Below are positions 9,421 through 16,521 of a DNA stretch of 27,073 bases, one piece after another. The position numbers and the translations under genes are program-made. Source of the stretch: SIG710 sp045596925 (GTDB lineage: Bacteria > Bacillota > Clostridia > Oscillospirales > CAG-272); the NCBI GenBank assembly GCA_045596925.1, contig JAZODH010000057.1:1-27073 (forward strand), given 5' to 3'. Position 1 is the stretch's first letter; the number at the start of each line of letters is the position of its first letter. The notes below the pieces were generated by a model that worked only from the letters and a program-made list of their open reading frames with translations, was not told the origin of the DNA and did no database searches.

Positions 9421-9445
9421 GCCGCCGCATGGCGGCGGATTGGAG
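9421..9445 (+). repeat. Hairpin plus Shine-Dalgarno element, copy 2 (rplI initiation region)
   Basis: Stem GCCGCC, loop GCAT, stem GGCGGC, then five bases and the rplI GGAG (9442-9445), which sits seven bases before the ATG at 9453. The 6-bp GC-only stem is close enough to the ribosome-binding site to influence initiation. Confidence 0.65.
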
Positions 9446-9452
9446 ATTATAT

Positions 9453-9899
9453 ATGAAAGTTATTCTTACACAGGACGTAAAGGCACAGGGAAAAAAGGGC
9501 GACCTTATTGAGGTCTCCGACGGCTACGGCAGAAATTTCCTCATTGCACGCAAGCTGGCGATTCCCGCCGATGCCAAGGCAATAAATGAGCTTAAAAACC
9601 GCGAGGCATCTCAGGCTTACAAGATCGAGACAGAAAAGGCGGCGGCAAGAGATATTGCCGCAAAGCTTGAAGGTATTCTGGTAAAATTCCCCGCGTCAGC
9701 CGGCGCAGACGGCCGTCTCTACGGCTCTATCACCTCAAAGGACATCGCCGAAAAGCTTGAAAAGGAGCACGGTGTAACCGTCGACAAGAGAAAGATCAAT
9801 CTTGCAGACCCCATCAAGACCTTCGGCTCCTTTACCGTTGAGGTCAAGCTCTACACCGAGATCACGGGAAAGATCAACATTCTCGTTTCCGAGAAATAA
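9453..9899 (+). CDS. rplI: 50S ribosomal protein L9
   Basis: L9 binds 23S rRNA near the base of the L1 stalk and supports reading-frame maintenance. The 148-residue product is the usual length. The N-terminal domain begins MKVILTQDVKAQGKKGDLIEV and continues with the conserved DGYGRNFLIARKLAIPA segment. A charged connecting helix spans about 45-75, followed by the C-terminal domain with the conserved GRLYGSIT motif near 90 and a terminal beta region. The ATG at 9453 was chosen because family members start with MKVIL and GGAG lies seven bases upstream. An in-frame ATG at 9345 would add 36 residues read from leader sequence and is not credible as the main start. It lies between gdpP and dnaB as in Bacillus. 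Confidence 0.97.
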   Translation: MKVILTQDVKAQGKKGDLIEVSDGYGRNFLIARKLAIPADAKAINELKNREASQAYKIETEKAAARDIAAKLEGILVKFPASAGADGRLYGSITSKDIAEKLEKEHGVTVDKRKINLADPIKTFGSFTVEVKLYTEITGKINILVSEK

Positions 9900-9920
9900 T
9901 CCCGATTTTTAAAAAATCAT

Positions 9921-9945
9921 GCCGTCGCGCAGACGGCGAACGGAG
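9921..9945 (+). repeat. Hairpin plus Shine-Dalgarno element, copy 3 (dnaB initiation region)
   Basis: Stem GCCGTC, loop GCGCA, stem GACGGC, then four bases and the dnaB GGAG (9942-9945), six bases before the ATG at 9952. Compared with copy 2, the fifth stem pair changes from C-G to T-A on both sides, a compensatory change that keeps pairing. The gap 9900-9951 contains no terminator or promoter. Confidence 0.65.
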
Positions 9946-9951
9946 ATAAAG

Positions 9952-11301
9952 ATGAGTGAAGATTTAGTCAGAAAGCTTCCTTTTTCCATGATGGCGGAGC
10001 AGTCGCTCCTTGGCTGTATCCTCATTGACCCCGAGTGCTTCAACACTATCGCGGGCATGGTAAAGAGCACGGATTTTTACATCCGCGAGCATGAGCAGAT
10101 CTTTCTTGCCATGCAGAAGCTCTACTCGGAAAACAACGAAATAGACGCTGTAACGCTGGTCGACACCCTTGTCCGTCTCGGAGTTTACGAAAAGTCGGGC
10201 GGAGAAGATTACGTAAGACACCTGGGCGACGTTGTGCCCGGTGCCATGAACGTAAAAGACTACGCAAAAATAGTCAAGGACAAGAGCCTTCTGCGAAACC
10301 TTATCGAGGTCTGCGGAGACATCTCCGACACCGCTTACGGTGAGCAGGACAGCGTTGCCCACATCATCGAAAACGCGGAAAATAAAATATTCGATATCGC
10401 TCAGGGGCGGGACACAAAGAACTTCGTCCACGTCCGTGACGTGCTCTTGCAGGTCTACGACCACCTGAATCTCCTTGTCACCGACAAGGAGGCGACCCAG
10501 GGTATCCCCACGGGATTTTCGGGCCTTGACCGAGTCCTGGCAGGTCTCGGAAAATCCGACCTTGTAATCTTGGGCGCACGCCCCGGTATGGGAAAGACCT
10601 CTTTTGCTCTGAATGTGGCAACAAACGTGGCGCGCAACACAAAGAAGAAGGTCTGCATCTTCTCCCTTGAAATGTCCGCCGAGCAGCTTGTTACACGTAT
10701 CGTTTCAAGTGAGGCTATGATAGATTCTTATAAGCTCAGAACAGGCGACCTGACCCCCGAGGACTGGAAGACCATGGCGCACGTTTCGGGCTGGCTGTCC
10801 AAATGCGACATCCTCATCGACGACACCCCCGGCATCACCGCCACAGAGATGAAGGCGAAGCTTCGCCGCGAGAAGAACCTGGGCATGATAGTCATCGACT
10901 ATCTGAGCTTGATGACGGGCGAATCCCACCAGGACAACCGCGTGCAGGAGGTCTCGGCAATTTCGAGAAGCCTAAAGCTCATGGCAAAGGAATTTAACGT
11001 CCCCGTTATCTGCTGTGCACAGCTCTCCCGTGGTGCGGAAGGACGTACCGACAAGCGTCCTATGCTGAGTGACCTGCGTGAATCGGGTGCTATCGAGCAG
11101 GACGCGGATATAGTTCTCTTCCTCTACCGCGACGAATACTACAAGCGGGACGACGAAAAGAGCGACGACGGTCCAAACACCGCCGAGGTCATTATCGCAA
11201 AGAACCGCCACGGCTCCACCACAAACGTGAAGATGGGCTGGATAGGCAAGTTCACAAAGTTCCGCAATCTGGCAGAGGACGAAAATGTACCCGGAAATTA
11301 A
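9952..11301 (+). CDS. dnaB: Replicative DNA helicase DnaB (DnaC in Bacillus)
   Basis: The hexameric 5'-3' helicase of the replication fork. The 449-residue product has the usual length and two domains. The N-terminal helical domain (about 10-110) contains the typical AEQSLLGCILIDPECF segment and the GGEDYVRHL region. The C-terminal RecA-like ATPase carries Walker A GARPGMGKT at 208-216, then a FSLEMSAEQL segment, a Walker B region ending IDYLSLM, a QLSRGAEGR stretch, a DLRESGAIEQDADIV motif and an arginine-rich end (AKNRHGSTTNVKMGW). No intein interrupts it. The ATG at 9952 is chosen over an in-frame ATG at 9919 because GGAG sits six bases before it and family proteins begin near this point. 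The end overlaps tilS by 17 bases. Confidence 0.97.
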   Translation: MSEDLVRKLPFSMMAEQSLLGCILIDPECFNTIAGMVKSTDFYIREHEQIFLAMQKLYSENNEIDAVTLVDTLVRLGVYEKSGGEDYVRHLGDVVPGAMNVKDYAKIVKDKSLLRNLIEVCGDISDTAYGEQDSVAHIIENAENKIFDIAQGRDTKNFVHVRDVLLQVYDHLNLLVTDKEATQGIPTGFSGLDRVLAGLGKSDLVILGARPGMGKTSFALNVATNVARNTKKKVCIFSLEMSAEQLVTRIVSSEAMIDSYKLRTGDLTPEDWKTMAHVSGWLSKCDILIDDTPGITATEMKAKLRREKNLGMIVIDYLSLMTGESHQDNRVQEVSAISRSLKLMAKEFNVPVICCAQLSRGAEGRTDKRPMLSDLRESGAIEQDADIVLFLYRDEYYKRDDEKSDDGPNTAEVIIAKNRHGSTTNVKMGWIGKFTKFRNLAEDENVPGN

Positions 11302-12700
11302 CCCCTTGAGCATCGCGGGCTTTAAGTCTCCCGATAAAATTTTGGGCAGAAAGCCCGCTTCCTTGCTTCTCGCGTATTCCGGAGGCGCGGATTCCTCCCT
11401 GCTTCTGCACCTGCTATGTGCATGGTGCAAGGAAAACGGCGTAAAGCTTTACGCCGCCCACGTAAACCACTCCATCCGCGACGAGGAGGCTTTGCGTGAT
11501 CGGGATTTTTGCGTCGAAAGCGCGAAAATTGCGGGAGTGGAGTGCTTCGTGCTTGACGCGGACGTGCCTGCTATTGCAAAAGAGCAAAAAAAGGGACTTG
11601 AGGAGACGGCAAGAGAGGTCAGATACGAATTTTTCCGCGAAATTATGGAAAAAGAAGACATCGAGGCTCTGGTCACCGCCCACAACGCCGACGACAACCT
11701 GGAAACTCTGCTTTTCCGTCTCACTCGCGGAAGTGGCGCAAAAGGATTGCGCGGAATCCCCGAAAAAAGGGAGCTTGAGAACGGCAAAACCGCCCTGCGT
11801 CCCATTCTTTCAATTAAAAAAGAAGAAATTCTTGATATCTGCCGTCAATTTGACATAAAATATGTCTGTGACAGCACCAATTCTCAGGACGTTTACGCCC
11901 GAAACAGAATAAGGCTGAACGTCATTCCTCAACTGAAGGAAATAAATCCCTCGGTCTATTCCTCCGCCTCACGGCTGTCATCACTTCTGGCAAGTGACTG
12001 CGATTTTATTGACGGCGAAGCGGAAAAGTACATGGGCAACCCCGATTTTAACAAGGTTGAGCATTTATGCGCACTGCACCCCGCTCTTTTACGCCGAGTC
12101 CTGGACAAAATGATGGCAGAAGTGACCGACACTATGGCAGAATACGTGCATTTTGAGGCGCTTGCAAGGCTGATCTCCGAGGGCAAGCCCCATTCCTCTC
12201 TCTCCCTGCCCGACCAGATCGAGGCGGTGATAGATTTTGACCGACTTGTTTTCAGAAATGCCCAGCCGAAAAGCAAAAACACCGAAAAAAACGCCGAGAT
12301 CCCTCTGTGCGAGGGTGATAACGTCGTTGCGGGCGGTTATCTTTTGCGTATTCACACAAATTTCTCAGATCCCTCGCAGGAAAATCAGACTCAAAAGGAA
12401 AATATTTACACCTTATTTACACAAGTGACTTTGTCATCTGATAAAATTGTAGGGAATCTTTTCTGCAGACCCCGTCTCCCCGGCGACAGGATCAGGCGAG
12501 GCGGCATCTCAAAGGACGTGAGAAAGCTCATGTCCGAGCAGAAAATCCCCCTTAAGACCCGCGAAACGCTCCCCGTCGTATGCGACGGCGAGGGTGTCCT
12601 GTGGATACCCGGCGTCGCCCTGCGTGACGGAGCAAAAGCCGAAAACAACGAAAAATCCATTACCCTTTCCGCTCTCGGAACGCAACAAAACGATTTCTAA
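11285..12700 (+). CDS. tilS: tRNA(Ile)-lysidine synthetase TilS
   Basis: TilS converts cytidine 34 of the CAU-anticodon isoleucine tRNA to lysidine using ATP and lysine, which restricts the tRNA to AUA codons; it is essential in most bacteria. The 471-residue product has the PP-loop motif SGGADS at 32-37, followed by a HVNHSIRDEEALRD segment and HNADDNLETLLFRLTRGSGAKGL, both strongly conserved in TilS. The central domain and a C-terminal TilS_C domain (from about 395, GNLFCRPRLPGDRI through RKLMSEQKIP and the WIPGVA stretch) are present. The ATG at 11285 lies inside the end of dnaB, with GAGG six bases upstream, implying translational coupling. Eighteen bases separate it from hpt. Confidence 0.95.
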   Translation: MYPEINPLSIAGFKSPDKILGRKPASLLLAYSGGADSSLLLHLLCAWCKENGVKLYAAHVNHSIRDEEALRDRDFCVESAKIAGVECFVLDADVPAIAKEQKKGLEETAREVRYEFFREIMEKEDIEALVTAHNADDNLETLLFRLTRGSGAKGLRGIPEKRELENGKTALRPILSIKKEEILDICRQFDIKYVCDSTNSQDVYARNRIRLNVIPQLKEINPSVYSSASRLSSLLASDCDFIDGEAEKYMGNPDFNKVEHLCALHPALLRRVLDKMMAEVTDTMAEYVHFEALARLISEGKPHSSLSLPDQIEAVIDFDRLVFRNAQPKSKNTEKNAEIPLCEGDNVVAGGYLLRIHTNFSDPSQENQTQKENIYTLFTQVTLSSDKIVGNLFCRPRLPGDRIRRGGISKDVRKLMSEQKIPLKTRETLPVVCDGEGVLWIPGVALRDGAKAENNEKSITLSALGTQQNDF

Positions 12701-12718
12701 AACAAAAAGGACTTTATC

Positions 12719-13267
12719 ATGAACGAATTTATTCAGGAAATACTTATAGACGAGCAGGAGATCGACGGCATCTGCTCAAAGATCGCGGCGGACATCAGCC
12801 GTGACTATGCCGGCTCTCAGAAAAAACTGCTCCTGCTTTGTATTCTCAAGGGCTCGGTAGTCTTTATGGGCGAGCTGATGAAAAAGATCACCATTCCCGT
12901 GGAGATAGATTTTATGAAGGTCTCCTCCTACGGCGCGGGAACTACCAGCGCGGGTAAGATAAACATTCTGCTTGACCTGCACCGTCCCGACCTTGAGGAC
13001 ATCGACATCGTCATCGTTGAAGACATCATTGACAGCGGAAGAACGCTGTCCCATCTTACCGAGTACCTCAAGCTTAAAGGAGCTCACTCGGTGCGTACCT
13101 GCACCCTGCTTGACAAGCCCTCCCGCCGTGAGGTGAACTTCAACGCCGACTACGTGGGCAAGGTCATCCCCGACAAGTTTGTGATCGGATTCGGGCTGGA
13201 TTATGATGAAAAATACAGGGCTCTGCCCTTTGTGGGCGTGCTTCGCCCCGAATATGTCAAAAACTGA
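12719..13267 (+). CDS. hpt: Hypoxanthine phosphoribosyltransferase
   Basis: This enzyme salvages hypoxanthine and guanine with PRPP to form IMP and GMP in the cytoplasm. The 182-residue length is typical of Bacillota Hpt. Motifs visible are the LLCILKGSVVFMGELM segment near 40-55, the flexible-loop region MKVSSYGAGTTSAG, and the PRPP-binding signature VIVEDIIDSGRTL at 98-110 with Glu101, Asp102 and Asp105. Near the C-terminus is the PDKFVIGFGLDYDEKYR stretch that contacts the purine. The ATG at 12719 follows AAAAGG with an eight-base spacer. The tilS-hpt-ftsH order is a conserved block in Bacillus and many Clostridia; here it follows dnaB directly, with no promoter seen between them. Confidence 0.96.
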   Translation: MNEFIQEILIDEQEIDGICSKIAADISRDYAGSQKKLLLLCILKGSVVFMGELMKKITIPVEIDFMKVSSYGAGTTSAGKINILLDLHRPDLEDIDIVIVEDIIDSGRTLSHLTEYLKLKGAHSVRTCTLLDKPSRREVNFNADYVGKVIPDKFVIGFGLDYDEKYRALPFVGVLRPEYVKN

Positions 13268-13289
13268 TTCGGAGGATTACCACTGAAAA

Positions 13290-15293
13290 ATGAAAAGCAA
13301 ATTTAAAGTCATACTTTTTTACGTTCTTCTGATCGGCGCCGTGCTCCTGGCAGTCTCGGGAATCTTCCGCGACGCGCAGGGCGAGGTCAAGGTGCTGGAA
13401 AATTACAGCGAGGTCATTACGCTCTTCCGCGATGAGCAGGTAAAGGAATTTACCGTCAGCGAGGACCTTGAGCTTTACATGACCATGGCTGACGACACCA
13501 AGGCCGTGTATCAGCTGAGCAGCCTCAACCTGTTCTATAACGATCTGGGCGAGACCATCAGCGCACAGCTGGATGCAGGAACGCTCCTGCGCTACGAATA
13601 CGAGCCTGCCACCGTTTACCCCTGGTGGGTCTCTCTGCTTCCCTATGCGATCATCATTATCGTATTCATCGTCCTTTGGATATTCATTATGAATTCCGCC
13701 GTGGGCGGCAAGGGCGGGGCCGGCAAGATGGGTGGATTCGGTCGGGCAAGAGTTAAGATGGGCTCGTCCGAGAAGAAAAAGGTGCTCTTTTCCGACGTGG
13801 CGGGTGCCGACGAGGAAAAGGAAGAGCTGCAGGAGGTCGTTGAGTTCCTGAAAAACCCCAAGCACTATTCAAAGCTTGGCGCCCGTATTCCTCACGGAAT
13901 CCTGCTCGTAGGCCCTCCCGGTACGGGTAAGACCCTGCTGGCAAAGGCAGTTGCGGGTGAGGCGGATGTCCCCTTCTTCTCGATTTCCGGCTCGGATTTT
14001 GTTGAGATGTACGTAGGTGTGGGCGCTTCCCGTGTCCGCGACCTGTTTGATACCGCAAAGAAGGCCCCCGCAAGCATTATCTTTATCGACGAGATCGACG
14101 CCGTGGGTCGTCACCGCGGAGCGGGTCTCGGCGGCGGTCATGACGAGCGTGAGCAGACGCTCAACCAGCTTCTGGTCGAGATGGACGGATTTGGCTCAAA
14201 CGAAGGAATCATCGTTATTGCCGCAACGAACCGTCCCGATATTCTTGACCCCGCGCTTCTCCGTCCCGGTCGTTTTGACCGCCAGGTGACGGTAAACTAC
14301 CCCGACATCAAGGGACGTGAGGAAATCCTCCGCGTCCACGCAAAGGATAAGCCCCTTGAGGCAACGGTTGATTTCAAGAAGATAGCTCAGAGCACCGTAG
14401 GATTTACGGGCGCAGATCTTGCAAATCTTCTCAACGAGGCGGCGCTCTTAGCTGCTCGCCGCGGAAAGGATCTCATCGGTATGGACGAGATCGAGGACGC
14501 GTATATGAAATCCCTCATGGGTCCTCAGAAAAAGAACAAGCAAAGACGGGAAAAGGACAACAAGCTCTGCGCTTACCACGAGGCAGGTCACGCCATTGCC
14601 GCTTACTTCTGCCCTACGTCCGACCCCGTAAAGCTTATTACAATTATCCCCGCAGGCTCGGCGGGCGGCGTGACCGTCCGTGTCCCCGAGGAGGACAGAA
14701 TGGTGCAGACCAGAAGCGAGATGATAGGAAATATCATCGTTTCCTTGGGCGGTCGTATTGCCGAGGAGCTGGTGCTTGACGACATTTCAACAGGCGCATC
14801 AAGTGACATCAGCCACGCAACCAAGATCGCACGCGCCATGGTCGAGCGCTACGGCATGAGCCGTCTTGGCACGGTGCTTTACGGCAACGAGCATTCAAGC
14901 GGCGAGGTCTTCCTGGGACGTGATTTCAGCTCGGGCAAGAACTATTCCGAAAAGACCGCGGCACAGATCGACGACGAGGTCCGCGCTATCATCGACGAGG
15001 CTTACGCAAAGTGCAAGACATACTTGCAGGAGCACATCGACAAGCTCCACTTCGTTGCAGAGTTCCTTTATCGTCACGAATCCATGGACCGCGACCAGTT
15101 TGAGGCCGCTATGCAGGAGGGTGCCACCGAGGAGGACATCGTAAAGATCGCCGAGGAAAAAAAGCGCGAGAGCGAAAAGGAAAACCGCGATCAGGCGGAG
15201 AAAAACGCAAAAAAGGCTGCGGAGCAGGAAGCAGAAAACCCTGAACTCGACAGCGACACTCCCACAGATCCCAATAATCCCTTTGGATTCTGA
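13290..15293 (+). CDS. ftsH: ATP-dependent membrane zinc metalloprotease FtsH
   Basis: FtsH is a hexameric AAA+ protease that degrades misfolded membrane proteins and selected cytosolic regulators. The 667-residue protein has two membrane helices (about 6-25 and 113-134) flanking a short extracytoplasmic domain, then a Gly-rich linker. The AAA module has Walker A GPPGTGKT at 208-215, pore motif FVEMYVGVGASRVRDLF, Walker B IIFIDEIDA and the second region of homology ending LLRPGRFDRQ. The protease domain has the zinc site HEAGH at 430-434 and the downstream SGASSDI-type helix. The C-terminus is acidic and charged. The start is the first ATG after an in-frame TGA at 13284; its Shine-Dalgarno GGAGG (13271-13275) is unusually far, 14 bases away. 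It is 22 bases after hpt and ends the superoperon. Confidence 0.97.
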   Translation: MKSKFKVILFYVLLIGAVLLAVSGIFRDAQGEVKVLENYSEVITLFRDEQVKEFTVSEDLELYMTMADDTKAVYQLSSLNLFYNDLGETISAQLDAGTLLRYEYEPATVYPWWVSLLPYAIIIIVFIVLWIFIMNSAVGGKGGAGKMGGFGRARVKMGSSEKKKVLFSDVAGADEEKEELQEVVEFLKNPKHYSKLGARIPHGILLVGPPGTGKTLLAKAVAGEADVPFFSISGSDFVEMYVGVGASRVRDLFDTAKKAPASIIFIDEIDAVGRHRGAGLGGGHDEREQTLNQLLVEMDGFGSNEGIIVIAATNRPDILDPALLRPGRFDRQVTVNYPDIKGREEILRVHAKDKPLEATVDFKKIAQSTVGFTGADLANLLNEAALLAARRGKDLIGMDEIEDAYMKSLMGPQKKNKQRREKDNKLCAYHEAGHAIAAYFCPTSDPVKLITIIPAGSAGGVTVRVPEEDRMVQTRSEMIGNIIVSLGGRIAEELVLDDISTGASSDISHATKIARAMVERYGMSRLGTVLYGNEHSSGEVFLGRDFSSGKNYSEKTAAQIDDEVRAIIDEAYAKCKTYLQEHIDKLHFVAEFLYRHESMDRDQFEAAMQEGATEEDIVKIAEEKKRESEKENRDQAEKNAKKAAEQEAENPELDSDTPTDPNNPFGF

Positions 15294-15300
15294 TAAAAAA

Positions 15301-15337
15301 CAAAAACCACTCCCCATGAGTGGTTTTTGTTTTTTTA
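15301..15337 (+). terminator. Rho-independent terminator of the ftsH operon
   Basis: A perfect 12-bp stem (CAAAAACCACTC with GAGTGGTTTTTG) closes a 5-base CCCAT loop and is followed by seven or eight T residues, beginning seven bases after the ftsH stop. Confidence 0.93.
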
Positions 15338-15360
15338 TTTCTGGCGAAAAGTGTAAATTC

Positions 15361-15405
15361 CTTGTCAAAACGGCACTTGTGCGAGGCGTTTTGTCATGAT
15401 ATCAT
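15361..15405 (+). promoter_or_regulatory. Candidate promoter and dyad upstream of the Fe-S/U32-like/AraC operon
   Basis: Two 7-base arms, CAAAACG and CGTTTTG, form an inverted repeat around a 14-base centre within 15365-15393. A weak promoter pair, TTGTGC (15377-15382) and TATCAT (15400-15405) with 17-base spacing, overlaps the second arm. This is a plausible place for control by the AraC-type regulator encoded at the end of the operon, but the hexamers are poor and the site is a guess. The rest of 15338-15455 shows no gene. Confidence 0.3.
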
Positions 15406-15455
15406 TTATTTGAATCTGCAATCTCCTATTGCGAAGAAAGAAAGGATATGGTATC

Positions 15456-16508
15456 ATGATCACATCACAGGAAATCAAAGCGGCGGCAAAACGCTTAGGT
15501 GCTGATATCGTCGGCATCGGCTCCATCGACCGCTGGTCGACCGCGCCTTTGCAAATGGACCCCAAGCAAATAATGCCGCGGGCAAAATCAATTATCGCTA
15601 TGGGTTTCCGCGTCATGCGCGGCTCGCTCCGCGGCATCGAAGAGGGAACGTACTTCTCAAACTATTCCGCTATGGGCTACGGTGGAATCACATACCTATA
15701 CATGCCCATGACCGTTATTAATCTCGCAAAAATGATTGAGGACGAGGGATATGAGGCTGTTCCCATGGGTCACCAGAGCGACTGGCGCGCCATTGACACC
15801 AAGGGATATCTTAAAGAAAACTATTCACGCCCTGTGGAACCGGGGAAGGCCGCACCCGACGTTATGGTAAACCTGCGAATCGCGGCTTACCTCTGCGGGC
15901 TGGGCGAGATCGGATATTCAAAAATGCTCCTGACACCCGAATTTGGCCCCCGTGTCCGGGTGGGAATAATTATCACGGAGCTTGAGCTTGAGCCGGATCC
16001 CATAATGGAACCCGGCACCCTTTGCAATCGTTGCATGGCTTGCGTTCGTGAGTGCCCCGGCGGCTGCATCCCCGCAGACAGGACTGTAAAAGCCAACGTC
16101 AACGGCAAGATGCTTGAATGGGCGGACGTTGATATGGATGGGTGCAACCGAGCATTCGTCGGTGCGCAAAAGGCTGAGGATGGAGAACCCGGCGATTACT
16201 TTGCAGTGACCAAGGGATACAAGCCGTCACACATTTCCCCTTTCAATCATAAGCCCCAAAATCTTTACAACAGCGGACAGGCTGTCTGCGGTGCTAAGGG
16301 CTGTACCCGCGCTTGCATGATAAGCCTTGAGAGCCGCGGAGTGCTAAAAAACAAATTCCATTCTCCGTTCCGCACAAAAAAGCCCTGGACTGTAGACTGG
16401 TCGGCGGAGGGGCTCGCACAGGAAGCACAAACGGAATACGTATGTTCTTATGAGGGAACAGGGTCGCCCAACGAAAAAAAGAAAAAAGACATATTTGACG
16501 CAGACTGA
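15456..16508 (+). CDS. QueG-like iron-sulfur protein (epoxyqueuosine reductase-related)
   Basis: A 350-residue soluble protein. The N-terminal half shows features of the QueG/DUF1730 type: AKRLGADIVGIGSIDRW at the start, PRAKSIIAMGF near 45-55, and a GEIGYSKMLLTPEFGPRVRVGIIITELEL stretch resembling the cofactor-binding region of epoxyqueuosine reductase. A ferredoxin-like motif CxxCxxCxxxCP uses Cys190, 193, 196 and 200, with Cys204 nearby; a second group is Cys278, 283 and 287. The second set is not the usual QueG CxxCxxCxxxCP, so I do not call it queG. Reductive dehalogenases share the fold and remain an alternative. ATG 15456 is preferred to an upstream TTG at 15429 because AAAGGA lies upstream. 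It is first in a tight operon, 13 bases before the next gene. Confidence 0.7.
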   Translation: MITSQEIKAAAKRLGADIVGIGSIDRWSTAPLQMDPKQIMPRAKSIIAMGFRVMRGSLRGIEEGTYFSNYSAMGYGGITYLYMPMTVINLAKMIEDEGYEAVPMGHQSDWRAIDTKGYLKENYSRPVEPGKAAPDVMVNLRIAAYLCGLGEIGYSKMLLTPEFGPRVRVGIIITELELEPDPIMEPGTLCNRCMACVRECPGGCIPADRTVKANVNGKMLEWADVDMDGCNRAFVGAQKAEDGEPGDYFAVTKGYKPSHISPFNHKPQNLYNSGQAVCGAKGCTRACMISLESRGVLKNKFHSPFRTKKPWTVDWSAEGLAQEAQTEYVCSYEGTGSPNEKKKKDIFDAD

Positions 16509-16521
16509 AAGGAGACAATCC

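Larger units (their letters stand above)
9249..9452 (+). promoter_or_regulatory. Structured leader between gdpP and rplI
   Basis: This 204-base gap holds several possible RNA hairpins and no obvious promoter. They are: GTGTGC/GCACAC (9250-9255 with 9260-9265); a GC-rich hairpin before a GGAG (9274-9286); GCGTGAAA/TTTCACGC (9299-9306 with 9337-9344); a perfect 10-bp stem GCAAAATGGG/CCCATTTTGC with a 7-base loop (9356-9365 with 9373-9382); and a second GC-rich hairpin (9421-9436) just before the rplI Shine-Dalgarno site. TTGCAAG (9322-9328) and CTTGCAA (9353-9359) could form an alternative pairing. None of the stems is followed by a U-run, so these are not ordinary terminators. It does not match a riboswitch class that I can recognise. 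Confidence 0.5.

Noticed and set aside
9345..9455. ATG 9345 as the L9 start
   Set aside because: L9 proteins begin MKVIL, and a good GGAG precedes ATG 9453; the 36 extra codons are read from structured leader. Kept only as a coupling hypothesis.
9919..9954. ATG 9919 as the dnaB start
   Set aside because: This ATG forms the 5' edge of the hairpin element and has no Shine-Dalgarno site, while GGAG is placed correctly for ATG 9952.
15429..15458. TTG 15429 as start of the QueG-like gene
   Set aside because: ATG 15456 has a suitable upstream AAAGGA and begins at the family's usual N-terminus.
15456..16508. Calling the Fe-S protein queG outright
   Set aside because: The second cysteine group does not match the standard QueG cluster and the neighbours (U32-like, AraC) do not suggest queuosine synthesis.
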